From contig NW_027096017.1 of the NCBI RefSeq assembly GCF_040115645.1, forward strand, positions 620,001-684,000: a stretch of DNA of 64,000 nucleotides, in the 5' to 3' direction. The stretch comes from Euwallacea fornicatus. Lineage: Eukaryota > Arthropoda > Insecta > Coleoptera > Curculionidae. Within the stretch, counting starts at the first letter, position 1. The number at the start of each line of letters is the position of its first letter. Position numbers and translations under genes: made by a program. Shown here one piece after another: positions 1-10,163 of this stretch. Below the pieces are notes generated by a model, which ran no database searches, had not been told where the DNA came from, and worked only from the letters and a program-made list of their open reading frames with translations.

Positions 1-1815
1 AAGTACTGTTTTTCTTGGAAATTCAACAAGATGCAATCACGATGTGTTGTGACATCTTCATAATTTCGTTGAGGTGATTAATTTGACACTCTGTTTAACA
101 AATTTGGTCTTCATTTGCCAAAGTTATCGAGCTTCAAAGTTTGAAAAGTCACGAAAGTTGTGTGTTTGAGCACATAAAGTACTATTTTTGTTGGAAGATC
201 AAGAATATGTAATAATGATGTGTTGTGACATCTTCAAAATCTCGTTGAGGTGATTACTTTGACAATTTGTTTAAGAAATTTGGTCCACATTTGCCGAAGT
301 TATCGAGCTTCAAAGTTTGAAAAGTCACAAAAGTTGTGTATTTGAGCACATAAAGTACTATTTTTCTTGGAAGATCAACAAGATGTAATCATGATGTGTT
401 GTGACATCTTCAAAATCTCTTTGAGGTGATTACTTTGACACTTTGTTTAAGAAATTTGTTCCTCATTTGCCGAAGTTATCGAGCTTCAAAGTTTGAAAAG
501 TCATACAAGTTGTGTGTTTGAGCACATAAAGTACTATTTTTCTTGGAAGTTCAACAAGATGCAATCACGATGTGTTGTGACATCTTCAAAATCTCGTTGA
601 GGTGATTAATTTGACACTCTGTTTAACAAATTTGGTCTTCATTTGCCGAAGCTATCGAGCTTCAAAGTTTGAAAAGTCACAAAAGTTGTGTGTTTGAGCA
701 CATAAAGTACTATTTTTCTTGGAAGTTCAACAAGATGTAATCATGATGTGTGTGACATCTTCAAAATCTCTTTGAGGTGATTACTTTGACACTTTGTTTA
801 AGAAATTTGTTCCTCATTTGCCGAAGTTATCGAGCTTCAAAGTTTGAAGTCACACAAGTTGTGTGTTTGAGCACATAAAGTACTATTTTTCTTGGAAGTT
901 CAACAAGATGTAATCATGATGTGTTGTGACATCTTCAAAATCTCTTTGAGGTGATTACTTTGACACTTTGTTTAAGAAATTTGTTCCTCATTTGCCGAAG
1001 TCATCGAGCTTCAAAATTTGAAAAGTCACAAAATATGTGTGTTTGAGCACATAAAGTACTATTTTTCTTGGAAGTTCAACAAGATGTAATCACGATGTGT
1101 TGGGACATCTTCATAATCTCGTTGAGGTGATTAATTTGACACTCTGTTTAACAAATTTGGTCTTCATTTGCCAAAGTTATCGAGCTTCAAAGTTTGAAAA
1201 GTCACAAAAGTTGTGTGTTTGAGCACATAAAGTACTATTTTTCTTGGAAGTTCAACAAGATGTAATCATGATGTGTGTGACATCTTCAAAATCTCTTTGA
1301 GGTGATTACTTTGACAATTTGTTTAAGAAATTTGGTCCACATTTGCCGAAGTTATCGAGCTTCAAAGTTTGAAAAGTCACAAAAGTTGTGTATTTGAGCA
1401 CATAAAGTACTATTTTTCTTGGAAGTTCAACAAGATGTAATCATGATGTGTTGTGACATCTTCAAAATCTCTTTGAGGTGATTACTTTGACACTTTGTTT
1501 AAGAAATTTGTTCCTCATTTGCCGAAGTTATCGAGCTTCAAAGTTTGAAAAGTCATACAAGTTGTGTGTTTGAGCACATAAAGTACTATTTTTCTTGGAA
1601 GTTCAACAAGATGCAATCACGATGTGTTGTGACATCTTCAAAATCTCGTTGAGGTGATTAATTTGACACTCTGTTTAACAAATTTGGTCTTCATTTGCCG
1701 AAGCTATCGAGCTTCAAAGTTTGAAAAGTCACAAAAGTTGTGTGTTTGAGCACATAAAGTACTATTTTTCTTGGAAGTTCAACAAGATGTAATCATGATG
1801 TGTGTGACATCTTCA

Positions 1816-3596
1816 AAATCTCGTTGAGGTGATTACTTTGACAATTTGTTTAAGAAATTTGGTCCACATTTGCCGAAGTTATCGAGCTTCAAAGTTTGAA
1901 AAGTCATACAAGTGGTGTGTTTGAGCACATAAAGTACTATTTTTCTTGGAAGTTCAACAAGATGCAATCACGATGTGTTGTGACATATTCAAAATCTCGT
2001 CGCGCTGATTAATTTGACACTTTGGTTAACAAATTTGGTACACATTTGCCAAAGTTATCGAGCTTCAAAGTTTGAAAAGTCACAAAATATGTGTGTTTGA
2101 GTACATAAAGTACTATTTTTCTTGGAAGTTCAACAAGATACAATCACAATGTGTTGTGACATCTTCATAATCTCGTTGAGGTGATTAATTTGACACTCTG
2201 TTTAACAAATTTGGTCTTCATTTGCCAAAGTTATCGAGCTTCAAAGTTTGAAAAGTCACAAAATATGTGTGTTTGAGCACATAAAGTACTATTTTTCTTG
2301 GAAATTCAACAAGATGCAATCATGAATTGTTGTGTTATTTTAAAGACCTCGTCGAGCTGATTAATTTGACACTTTGTTTAACAAATTTGTTCCTCATTTG
2401 CCGAAGTCATCGAGCTTCAAAATTTGAAAAGTCACAAAATATGTGTGTTTGAGCACATAAAGTACTATTTTTCTTGGAAATTCAACAAGATGCAGTCACG
2501 ATGTGTTGTGACATCTTCAAAATCTCGTTGAGGTGATTAATTTGACACTCTGTTTAACAAATTTGGTCCTCATTTGCCGAAGTTATCGAGCTTCAAAGTT
2601 TGAAAAGTCACAAAATATGTGTGTTTGAGCACATAAAGTACTATTTTTCTTGGAAATTCAACAAGATGCAATCATGATGTGTTGTGACATCTTCAAAATC
2701 TCGTTGAGGTGATTACTTTGACAATTTGTTTAAGAAATTTGGTCCACATTTGCCGAAGTTATCGAGCTTCAAAGTTTGAAAAGTCATACAAGTGGTGTGT
2801 TTGAGCACATAAAGTACTATTTTTCTAGGAAATTCAACAAGATGCAATCATGATGTGTTGTGACATATTCAAAATCTCGTCGCGCTGATTAATTTGACAC
2901 TTTGGTTAACAAATTTGGTACACATTTGCCAAAGTTATCGAGCTTCAAAGTTTGAAAAGTCACAAAATATGTGTGTTTGAGTACATAAAGTACTATTTTT
3001 CTTGGAAGTTCAACAAGATACAATCACAATGTGTTGTGACATCTTCATAATCTCGTTGAGGTGATTAATTTGACACTCTGTTTAACAAATTTGGTCTTCA
3101 TTTGCCAAAGTTATCGAGCTTCAAAGTTTGAAAAGTCACAAAATATGTGTGTTTGAGCACATAAAGTACTATTTTTCTTGGAAATTCAACAAGATGCAAT
3201 CATGAATTGTTGTGTTATTTTAAAGACCTCGTCGAGCTGATTAATTTGACACTTTGTTTAACAAATTTGTTCCTCATTTGCCGAAGTCATCGAGCTTCAA
3301 AATTTGAAAAGTCACAAAATATGTGTGTTTGAGCACATAAAGTACTATTTTTCTTGGAAATTCAACAAGATGCAGTCACGATGTGTTGTGACATCTTCAA
3401 AATCTCGTTGAGGTGATTAATTTGACACTCTGTTTAACAAATTTGGTCCTCATTTGCCGAAGTTATCGAGCTTCAAAGTTTGAAAAGTCACAAAATATGT
3501 GTGTTTGAGCACATAAAGTACTATTTTTCTTGGAAATTCAACAAGATGCAATCATGATGTGTTGTGACATCTTCAAAATCTCGTTGAGGTGATTAA
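1816..3596. repeat. Five-monomer higher-order tandem duplication in the left array
   Basis: Two nearly identical blocks lie exactly 880 bp (5 x 176) apart, about 1816-2695 and 2696-3596. Diagnostic variants recur at that spacing: the CGTCGCGCTGATT variant at about 1998 and 2878, AGATACAATCACAATG at about 2133 and 3013, and GAATTGTTGTGTTATTTTAAAG at about 2323 and 3203. The last variant also recurs near 4963, two more units away. The copies diverge at about 2716/3596. Confidence 0.85.
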
Positions 3597-6500
3597 TTTG
3601 ACACTCTGGTTAACAAATTTGGTACACATTTGCCAAAGTTATCGAGCTTCAAAATTTGAAAAGTCACAAAATATGTGTGTTTGAGCACATAAAGTACTAT
3701 TTTTCTTGGAAGTTCAACAAGATGCAATCACGATGTGTTGTGACATCTTCATAATCTCGTTGAGGTGATTAATTTGACACTCTGTTTAACAAATATGGTC
3801 TTCATTTGCCGAAGTTATCGAGCTTCAAAGTTTGAAAAGTCATACAAGTTGTGTGTTTGAGCACATAAAGTACTATTTTTGTTGGAAGATCAAGAAGATG
3901 TAATAATGATGTGTTATGACATCTTCAAAATCTCGTTGAGGTGATTACTTTGACAATTTGTTTAAGAAATTTGTTCCTCATTTGCCGAAGTTATCGAGCT
4001 TCAAAGTTTGAAAAGTCATACAAGTTGTGTGTTTGAGCACATAAAGTACTATTTTTCCTGGAAATTCAACAAGATGCAATCATGATGTGTTGTGACATCT
4101 TCAAAATCTCGTTGAGGTGATTAATTTGACACTCTGTTTAACAAATTTGGTCCTCATTTGCCGAAGTTATCGAGCTTCAAAGTTTGAAAAGTCATACAAG
4201 TTGTGTGTTTGAGCACATAAAGTACTATTTTTCTTGGAAGTTCAACAAGATGCAATTACGATGTGTTGTGACATCTTCAAAATCTCGTTGAGGTGATTAA
4301 TTTGACACTCTGTTTAACAAATTTGGTCTACATTTGCCGAAGCTATCGAGCTACAAAGTTTGAAAAGTCACAAAAGTTGTGTGTTTGAGCACATAAAGTA
4401 CTATTTTTCTTGGAAGATCAATAAGATGTAATAATGATGTGTTATGACATCTTCAAAATCTCATCGAGCTGATTAATTTGACACTTTGGTTAACAAATTT
4501 GGTACACATTTGCCAAAGTTATCGAGCTTCAAAGTTTGAAAAGTCACAAAATATATGTGTTTGAGCACATAAAGTACTATTTTTCTTGGAAGATCAATAA
4601 GATGTAATAATGATGTGTTGTGACATCTTCAAAATCTCGTCGAGCTGATTAATTTGACACTTTGGTTAACAAATTTGGTACACATTTGCCAAAGTTATCG
4701 AGCTTCAAAGTTTGAAAAGTCACAAAATATGTGTGTTTGAGCACATAAAGTACTATTTTTCTTGGAAGTTCAACAAGATGCAATCACGATGTGTTGTGAC
4801 ATCTTCATAATCTCGTTGAGGTGATTAATTTGACACTCTGTTTAACAAATTTGGTCTTCATTTGCCAAAGTTACCGAGCTTCAAAGTTTGAAAAGTCACA
4901 AAATATGTGTGTTTGAGCACATAAAGTACTATTTTTCTTGGAAAATCAACAAGATGCAATCATGAATTGTTGTGTTATTTTAAAGACCTGGTCGAGCTGA
5001 TTAATATGACACTTTGTTTAACAAATTTGTTCCTCATTTGCCGAAGTCATCGAGCTTCAAAATTTGAAAAGTCACAAAATATGTGTGTTTGAGCACATAA
5101 AGTACTATTTTTCTTGGAAATTCAACAATATGCAGTCACGATGTGTTATGACATCTTCAAAATCTCGTTGAGGTGATTAATTTAACACTCTGTTTAACAA
5201 ATTTGGTCCTCATTTGCCGAAGTTATCGAGCTTCAAAGTTTGAAAAGTCACACAAATTGTGTGTTTGAGCACATAAAGTACTATTTTTCTTGGAAATTCA
5301 ACAAGATGCAATCATGAATTGTTGTGTCATTTTAAAGATCTCGTCGAGCTGATTAATTTGACACTTTGTTTAACAAATTTGGTCTTCATTTGCCGAAGCT
5401 ATCGAGCTTCAAAATTTGAAAAGTCACAAAAGTTGTGTGTTTGAGCACATAAAGTACTATTTTTCTTGGAACTTCAACAAGATGTAATCATGATGTGTTG
5501 TGACATCTTCAAAATCTCGTTGAGGTGATTACTTTGACACTTTGTTTAAGAAATTTGGTCCACCTTTGCCAAAGTTATCGAGCTTCAAAGTTTGAAAAGT
5601 CACAAAAGTTGTGTGTTTGAGCACATAAAGTACTATTTTTGTTGGAAGTTCAAGAAGATGCAATTCTGATGTGTTGTGTCATGTTAAAGATCTCGTCGAG
5701 CTGATTAATTTGACACTTTGGTTAACAAATTTGGTACACATTTGCCAAAGTTATCGAGCTTCAAAGTTTGAAAAGTCACAAAAGTTGTGTATTTGAGCAC
5801 ATAAAGTACTATTTTTCTTGGAAGTTCAACAAGATGTAATCATGATGTGTTGTGACATATTCAAAATCTCGTCGAGCTGATTAATTTGACACTTTGTTTA
5901 AGAAATTTGTTCCTCATTTGCCGAAGTCATCGAGCTTCAAAATTTGAAAAGTCACAAAATATGTGTGTTTGAGCACATAAAGTACTATTTTTGCTGGAAG
6001 TTCAAGAAGATGCAATTCTGATGTGTTGTGTCATGTTAAAGATCTCGTCGAGCTGATTAATTTGACACTTTGGTTAACAAATTTGGTACACATTTGCCAA
6101 AGTTATCGAGCTTCAAAGTTTGAAAAGTCACAAAAGTTGTGTATTTGAGCACATAAAGTACTATTTTTCTTGGAAGTTCAACAAGATGTAATCATGATGT
6201 GTTGTGACATCTTCAAAATCTCTTTGAGGTGATTACTTTGACACTTTGTTTAAGAAATTTGTTCCTCATTTGCCGAAGTCATCGAGATTCAAAATTTGAA
6301 GAGTCACAAAATATGTGTGTTTGAGCACATAAAGTACTATTTTTCTTGGAAGTTCAACAAGATGCAATCACGATGTGTTGTGACATCTTCAAAATCTCGT
6401 TGAGGTGATTAATTTGACACTCTGTTTAACAAATTTGGTCTTCATTTGCCGAAGCTATCGAGCTTCAAAGTTTGAAAAGTCACAAAAGTTGTGTGTTTGA

Positions 6501-7261
6501 GCACATAAAGTACTATTTTTCTGGGAAGATCAAAAAGATGTAATAATGATGTGTTGTGACATCTTCAAAATCTCGTCGAGCTGATTAATTTGACACTTTG
6601 GTTAACAAATTTGGTACACATTTGCCAAAGTTATCGAGCTTCAAAGTTTGAAAAGTCACAAAATATGTGTGTTTGAGCACATAAAGTACTATTTTTCTTG
6701 GAAGTTCAACAAGATGTAATCATGATGTGTTGTGACATCTTCAAAATCTCGTTGAGGTGATTAATTTGACACTCTGTTTAACAAATTTGGTCCTCATTTG
6801 CCGAAGTTATCGAGCTTCAAAGTTTGAAAAGTCACACAAGTTGTGTGTTTGAGCACATAAAGTACTATTTTTCTTGGAAATTCAACAAGATGCAATCATG
6901 ATGTGTTGTGACATATTCAAAATCTCGTCGATCTGATTAATTTAACACTTTGGTTAACAAATTTGGTACACATTTGCCAAAGTTATCGAGCTTCAAAGTT
7001 TGAAAAGTCACAAAATATGTGTGTTTGTGCACATAAAGTACTATTTTTCTTGGAAGTTCAACAAGATGCAATCACGATGTGTTGTGACATCTTCAAAATC
7101 TCGTCGAGCTGATTAATTTGACACTTTGTTTAACAAATTTGGTCTTCATTTGCCGAAGCTATCGAGCTTCAAAGTTTGGAAAGTCACAAAAGTTGTGTGC
7201 TTGAGCACATAAAGTAGTATTTTTCTTGGAAGTTCAACAAGATGCAATCACGATGTGTTGT

Positions 7262-7267
7262 GACATC
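7262..7267. repeat. Left target-site duplication (GACATC)
   Basis: The six satellite bases immediately before the element are repeated immediately after it (23823-23828). Removing the element and one copy restores an uninterrupted satellite monomer across TGTGACATCTTCAAAATC. A 6-bp duplication is the known signature of Polinton integration. Confidence 0.97.
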
Positions 7268-7390
7268 AGTAGTTGAGCTAGGGGGGTTACAGATCAAATG
7301 TGCCGTTTTCGCACATCCGCTAACGTTATTTTTGCTCCGTTGACGTTATATTTGTCGTTCCGTTAAATTAACGTATGGGGAAAATGGGGG

Positions 7391-8000
7391 AGTTTTCGCG
7401 CCGTTAACGTTATTTTAGTGGTTTATTGATTTAGCGGTGTATTGCGAAAACTGTATTTGTCGTTACGACAAAATTAACATGGAGTCTTATGGGAAAAACT
7501 TTGTCGTTACGCTAAAGTTGACGTTAAACGTATCTCCATCTCTCTCCTGTAACGTTATTTTTGTCGTTCCTTTATTTATTTCTTGAAAGGTGCACTGCGA
7601 AAACTATTGGTTGTTTTTATAGTTTTCGCACCGTTAACGTTATTTTAGTGATTTATTGATTTAGTGGTGCATTACGAAAACTGTATTTGTCGTTACGACA
7701 AAATTAACATGGAGTCTTATGGGAAAAACTTTGTCGTTACGTTAAAGTTGACGTTAAGCGTATCTCCATCTCTCTCGTGTAACGTTATTTTTGTCGTTCC
7801 GTTATTTCATTCTTTAAAGGTACATTGCGAAAACTGTTGGTTGTTTTTAGAGTTTTCGCACCGTGAACGTTATTTGTGTTATTAGGTGATTAGGTGGTGA
7901 ATTGCGGAAACTGTGTTTGTCGTTACGACAAAATTAACATGGAGTCTTATGGCAAAAGTTATGTCGTTACGTCAAGGAAGTTACGTTACAATCTCTCCCT
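7391..8000 (+). repeat. Tandem 230-bp subrepeats inside the left TIR
   Basis: The block starting AGTTTTCGC(A/G)CCGT occurs at 7391, 7621 and 7851, exactly 230 bp apart. Each unit contains the same order of motifs: TTAACGTTATTTTAGTG, CGTTACGACAAAATTAACAT, GGAGTCTTATGG and, in the first two, TCTCCATCTCTCTC. The third unit is diverged and is replaced after about 8000 by the GC-richer inner block. The same organisation is mirrored in the right TIR. Confidence 0.9.
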
Positions 8001-8097
8001 GTGGAGTGGGCGTGTCGGTACAGGTCCGGGTTGAGCGCCTTGAGACAGGTCCGTACTTGGGGAACTTCTGTAGAGTGACTGGAGCGTGGAGTGGGTG

Positions 8098-8110
8098 CTC
8101 AAGGTAAGTA
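8098..8110 (+). promoter_or_regulatory. Candidate 5' splice donor at the inner TIR (inward-facing)
   Basis: CTCAAG/GTAAGTA matches the metazoan donor consensus at AAG/GTAAGT, with the boundary at 8103/8104. It ends a GC-richer, exon-like stretch of about 110 bp. The same site is present in the right TIR (boundary 22985/22984 on the minus strand). No acceptor or transcript can be shown from the sequence, so its use is inference. Confidence 0.35.
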
Positions 8111-8133
8111 AACGAAAAAATGCTCTCTTAATT

Positions 8134-8139
8134 TTTATT
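8134..8139 (-). terminator. Poly(A) signal for the polymerase gene, inside the TIR edge
   Basis: AATAAA on the minus strand, about 70 nt beyond the polymerase stop codon and followed outward by a T-rich stretch. Because it lies inside the TIR, the right end carries an equivalent signal at 22949-22954 facing the last plus-strand gene. Confidence 0.55.
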
Positions 8140-8207
8140 AGCACATAATACAAACATAACATTAATATAATCTAGAAATTTTGCAATATATATAAGTGAA
8201 CTTTAAA

Positions 8208-10163
8208 CTAAGGCTGTCCGTGACGTATGTTACTGAGGCTATAGTGTCCGTAAGGTAGAGTATCAAAGCTGTTTGATAAAATTTGTCGTTTGTCATCATA
8301 AGGATTTAAAGCAATTTTATTTTGTTCAACGCTATAAATTTCATGATTATAGGAACGAATAGACCATTGGGTTACCGAAGTGATTTTAAAATTTTTTAAG
8401 CATTCGACGTAATCGTTAAAAGTTAATTTGTTACGGACAATAGTATGTTTCACTCCTTTCGCTTTTTTGGTAACCTTTCCATCTTGAATTTTAAAACTGT
8501 ACATTTTTGACCTGAGTCCAACAAAATGAGAAATAATTTTTCCATTAGCTTCATCCTTCATTAGTCCTAAGACTTTTTTATTTGTCGGAGGGATATTGTA
8601 TGGATTGTTGGTAGGATAATCGGAAGTATCAAATTTCGTTAGATCTCTCTTTATGATTTCTTCATAAACGTCATTACAACAGAGTTCGTAAATAAAACTG
8701 TCGGTGTCCATGTACATGAGCTTGCACCGATCAACTCCCATTTTCGGTAGCATGTACTCATAATGAAAATCGTACATGTATATTTTAGACAAGTCTAAAA
8801 TTGCCATGCCTATGTACAGTGGTTTATTGAAACAGATTGAAGACTTTTTCAGTTCAATAATAACAAGGTTTTCATCTAGAATTAATCTGCTATGAAACCT
8901 AGGACTAGAAATAAAATTTTTTGCACCATAACGTCCTTCCCAAGATTTAACAATTTTAACTACGCGGTGCTTTCGAATATTTTCCATCGTTTTCCCAAAC
9001 ACCGCGTTATTAAACAGCTTGAATAAATTTTTTTCAAAAGTTGATTGAGCTTGTGTTCGAAACCCGTTATTTAATTCAATATAAGATTTTAACCATGGTG
9101 ACTGGTTAAACTTTAAAATTTTGTGAATTTTTGTCGGAACTAATCCATGTTTTAACATTTGCTTTAAATTCCTATAATGAACAATATAATTTTGTTTATG
9201 AAACAGAGTGGTCATTAATTTGGGTAATTTCGATTGTGGCGGTTTAAGATGTTCAGGTGCGAAAGGAAAGTCCTTATGCGTGTCATGTAACTTATTTGGG
9301 TACTGTAAATCTACCTGCAAAATATACCCTACGGGGGAATCGTCAGGAATAGTTAATACGTCAAAATTGGTATCTTCTATCCATTCGAAGCCTCCGTAAG
9401 GTAAAGGTTCACACATTGCCTTTCCGTACAAATTGTTCACATCTAGGTAAAGAAGGTATTTAGACGGTTTTACAGGATCATAGTCAAACATGTACTTGTT
9501 GTTTGCTTCTGAATATCTACTGCTACACACAGAAACGCCACCACGAATACCTTTTTCAATAAACATTATTTGATCGATATCGTGTAATAACTCCAACTTG
9601 CATTTAGTGTACTTTAACATACAGTCCCAAGTATATCCGGGCATGGTAAAATACCATGAAGGATCGAGATTATGAGTTGAAATACAATTTAATCTGAAAT
9701 GTTCAAAAATATCAGCTAAAAGTATAACATCAGTTTTTAAATACAAATCTGAATATTCTCCCAAAGTCTGAATATTAAAAGAATCCCATACCTTCGATGC
9801 ATGGCTATATTTTTCGTCGTCAATATGCGAATCTTCTAGTTTATTATAGAAATATTCCTTGGATGGTAAAGTTTTTTCATCAAGTTTATCAATACTATCA
9901 ATATAATCGTAGCAAAACACACCTTTACACGTTAAGAGTTTAAATTTTTCTTCCGTCACATCTAAAAATTGACTTTTTAAAAGTTTTAAATTTTCGGGTT
10001 GCATCGATTTTGCAAGTTCATCGAGAGAAGCCCCCAAAAATCTATACGAATCAATATAGCGAAATTTAATGTCATTTTCTGTTACATGATGGGTGAATGA
10101 AATATATTTTTCTTTGTTAATAGGTAGTACACTTAAACATCCTTTTTTACATAAAAGTTTGAT
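8208..10163 (-). CDS. POLB: Protein-primed family B DNA polymerase, C-terminal part (exo III and polymerase domains)
   Basis: Catalytic half of the element's replicative DNA polymerase, which in this family starts synthesis from a terminal protein at the element ends. Numbering from the TTG at 10037, visible motifs are the exonuclease III region YLKTDVILLADI (about 99-110), motif A LDVNNLYG (198-205, catalytic Asp 199), motif B KLFNNAVFG (340-348), motif C YMDTDS (442-447, the YxDTDS signature) and LRSKMYSF (KxY-like, about 508-515). The frame is open from 10163, so the TTG is not a real start: this is the continuation of the ORF at 10147-11964, separated by a single-base frame change in the T/A run at 10163-10171. 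It ends with TAG at 8208-8210, just inside the left TIR, with a poly(A) signal 70 nt on. Confidence 0.95.
   Translation of the reverse strand: MKLLCKKGCLSVLPINKEKYISFTHHVTENDIKFRYIDSYRFLGASLDELAKSMQPENLKLLKSQFLDVTEEKFKLLTCKGVFCYDYIDSIDKLDEKTLPSKEYFYNKLEDSHIDDEKYSHASKVWDSFNIQTLGEYSDLYLKTDVILLADIFEHFRLNCISTHNLDPSWYFTMPGYTWDCMLKYTKCKLELLHDIDQIMFIEKGIRGGVSVCSSRYSEANNKYMFDYDPVKPSKYLLYLDVNNLYGKAMCEPLPYGGFEWIEDTNFDVLTIPDDSPVGYILQVDLQYPNKLHDTHKDFPFAPEHLKPPQSKLPKLMTTLFHKQNYIVHYRNLKQMLKHGLVPTKIHKILKFNQSPWLKSYIELNNGFRTQAQSTFEKNLFKLFNNAVFGKTMENIRKHRVVKIVKSWEGRYGAKNFISSPRFHSRLILDENLVIIELKKSSICFNKPLYIGMAILDLSKIYMYDFHYEYMLPKMGVDRCKLMYMDTDSFIYELCCNDVYEEIIKRDLTKFDTSDYPTNNPYNIPPTNKKVLGLMKDEANGKIISHFVGLRSKMYSFKIQDGKVTKKAKGVKHTIVRNKLTFNDYVECLKNFKITSVTQWSIRSYNHEIYSVEQNKIALNPYDDKRQILSNSFDTLPYGHYSLSNIRHGQP

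Larger units (their letters stand above)
1..7267. repeat. Satellite array, subfamily A, about 176-bp monomers (left flank)
   Basis: Head-to-tail monomers of about 176 bp, recognised by the recurring blocks AAGTACTATTTTTCTTGGAA, CATTTGCCGAAGTTATCGAG and TTGTGTGTTTGAGCAC; successive AAGTACT starts fall at 1, 177 and 353. This part is marked by AAGTCACA after the TTTGAAAAG block and by TTCAAAATCTC, against AAGTCTCA and frequent TTAAAGATCTC in the right array. Monomers differ by many substitutions and a few 1-2 bp deletions (for example near 750 and 847). I see no gene here. The array is cut at 7267 by the Polinton. Probable pericentromeric or other heterochromatic satellite; chromosomal location is inference. 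Confidence 0.95.
7268..8143 (+). repeat. Left terminal inverted repeat (876 bp)
   Basis: It begins AGTAGTTGAG and matches the reverse complement of 22945-23822. I count four mismatches (7319, 7342, 7345, near 7990) and one 2-bp indel near 7621, where the right copy is longer. Homology stops after 8143. The outer two thirds consist of 230-bp subunits rich in (T)AACGTTA. The inner part (about 7995-8103) is visibly more GC-rich and ends at a splice-donor-like AAG/GTAAGT. The short ORFs readable across it (7664-7885, 7913-8107) look like by-products. Confidence 0.96.

Noticed and set aside
1..7267. CRISPR-like array
   Set aside because: The repeats are contiguous 176-bp monomers with no unique spacers and in a eukaryotic context; this is satellite DNA.
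7664..8107. ORFs in the left TIR (73 and 64 codons), mirrored at 22981-23424
   Set aside because: They read across 230-bp TIR subrepeats and exist in duplicate only because the TIRs are identical; at least the second lacks a standard ATG start, and the composition is not protein-like.
9208..9399. 63-codon plus-strand ORF within the polymerase
   Set aside because: Antisense to the conserved polymerase region around motif A; a shadow.
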